5,900 nucleotides of DNA, taken from the NCBI GenBank assembly GCA_003649445.1, contig QMRV01000122.1:1-5900 (forward strand). The letters run 5' to 3'. The notes under the pieces are model-generated. The model was not told where the DNA came from, searched no databases, and saw only the letters and a program-made list of their open reading frames with translations. This DNA is from Thermoprotei archaeon (GTDB lineage Archaea; Thermoproteota; Thermoprotei; Thermofilales; B15-G2). Of the stretch, positions 5,741-5,900 are shown piece after piece. Position 1 is the stretch's first letter; every line of letters begins with the position of its first letter. The translations under genes and the position numbers were made by a program.

Positions 5741-5900
5741 ATGCTATCAACAACTATTAAGAAAGCAGCAGAAGTCCTCTTAAAGTTACCTAAAACTGAA
5801 ACAGACTATTTCTTAGCCTCAAGATCATTGCCTTATCCAGTACAAAAAGCTTTAGAAAAACACCTTGAAGAAGGAAAAACAGCCTTAGAGAAAGCCGCAG
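5741..5900 (+). CDS. Unrecognised protein, N-terminal part (truncated by window end)
   Basis: An ATG at 5741 opens a frame that stays open to the window edge: 53 complete codons plus one base. The peptide begins MLSTTIKKAAEVLLKLPK, continues with TDYFLASRSLPYPVQKALEK, and ends in a charged, probably helical stretch (HLEEGKTALEKAA). There is no signal peptide, membrane helix or motif I can assign, so I give no function. Codon use is like that of asnS. It begins 7 bases after the asnS stop with no room for a promoter, so it is probably cotranscribed. GTGAT (5733-5737), overlapping the tandem stops, could pair with the 16S 3' end and serve as a close-spaced Shine-Dalgarno. Confidence 0.75.
   Translation, partial: MLSTTIKKAAEVLLKLPKTETDYFLASRSLPYPVQKALEKHLEEGKTALEKAA

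Overview
The window looks like a chromosomal segment from a thermophilic archaeon, most likely of the Thermoproteota/TACK group. The asparaginyl-tRNA synthetase is the archaeal type. Promoters are BRE/TATA boxes, and two of them sit about 27 bp upstream of an ATG, as expected for leaderless mRNAs. The DNA is AT-rich, with heavy use of AGA and ATA codons. I cannot name the genus from sequence alone.

Layout. Positions 1-65 hold an AT-rich inverted repeat followed by a BRE/TATA promoter. Positions 66-3422 (+) encode a 1118-residue exported membrane protein with this domain order: signal peptide, propeller-like region, three carboxypeptidase-regulatory/PEGA-like beta domains, two-helix hairpin, TlpA-type thioredoxin domain with CPTC, and a six-helix CcdA/DsbD-type electron-conducting membrane domain. 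Only 3 bp separate its stop from the end of a convergent two-gene operon on the minus strand (4315 to 3426). That operon encodes a short MIP18/DUF59 (SufT-like) protein and an NPPY-type N-methyltransferase of the HemK2/Mtq2 group, joined by an ATGA overlap. A 122-bp divergent spacer (4316-4437) follows. It carries a TATA promoter for each direction and an 18-bp near-perfect palindrome between them. Positions 4438-5733 (+) encode asparaginyl-tRNA synthetase, and a further gene starts at 5741 and runs off the window.

How the genes relate. The large protein reads as a self-contained disulfide-reduction machine: the CcdA part would carry electrons from the cytosol to the fused external thioredoxin domain, which could reduce cysteines in the protein's own large external domain or in partners. 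The other genes are housekeeping: Fe-S protein maturation, methylation probably linked to translation termination, and tRNA charging.

The two points most worth following up are the permuted DsbD-like architecture of the large protein, and asnS, whose complete N-terminal domain has no in-frame ATG, GTG or TTG. It appears to start at an AUU codon; an annotation beginning at the first ATG (4816) would lose the whole tRNA-anticodon-binding domain.
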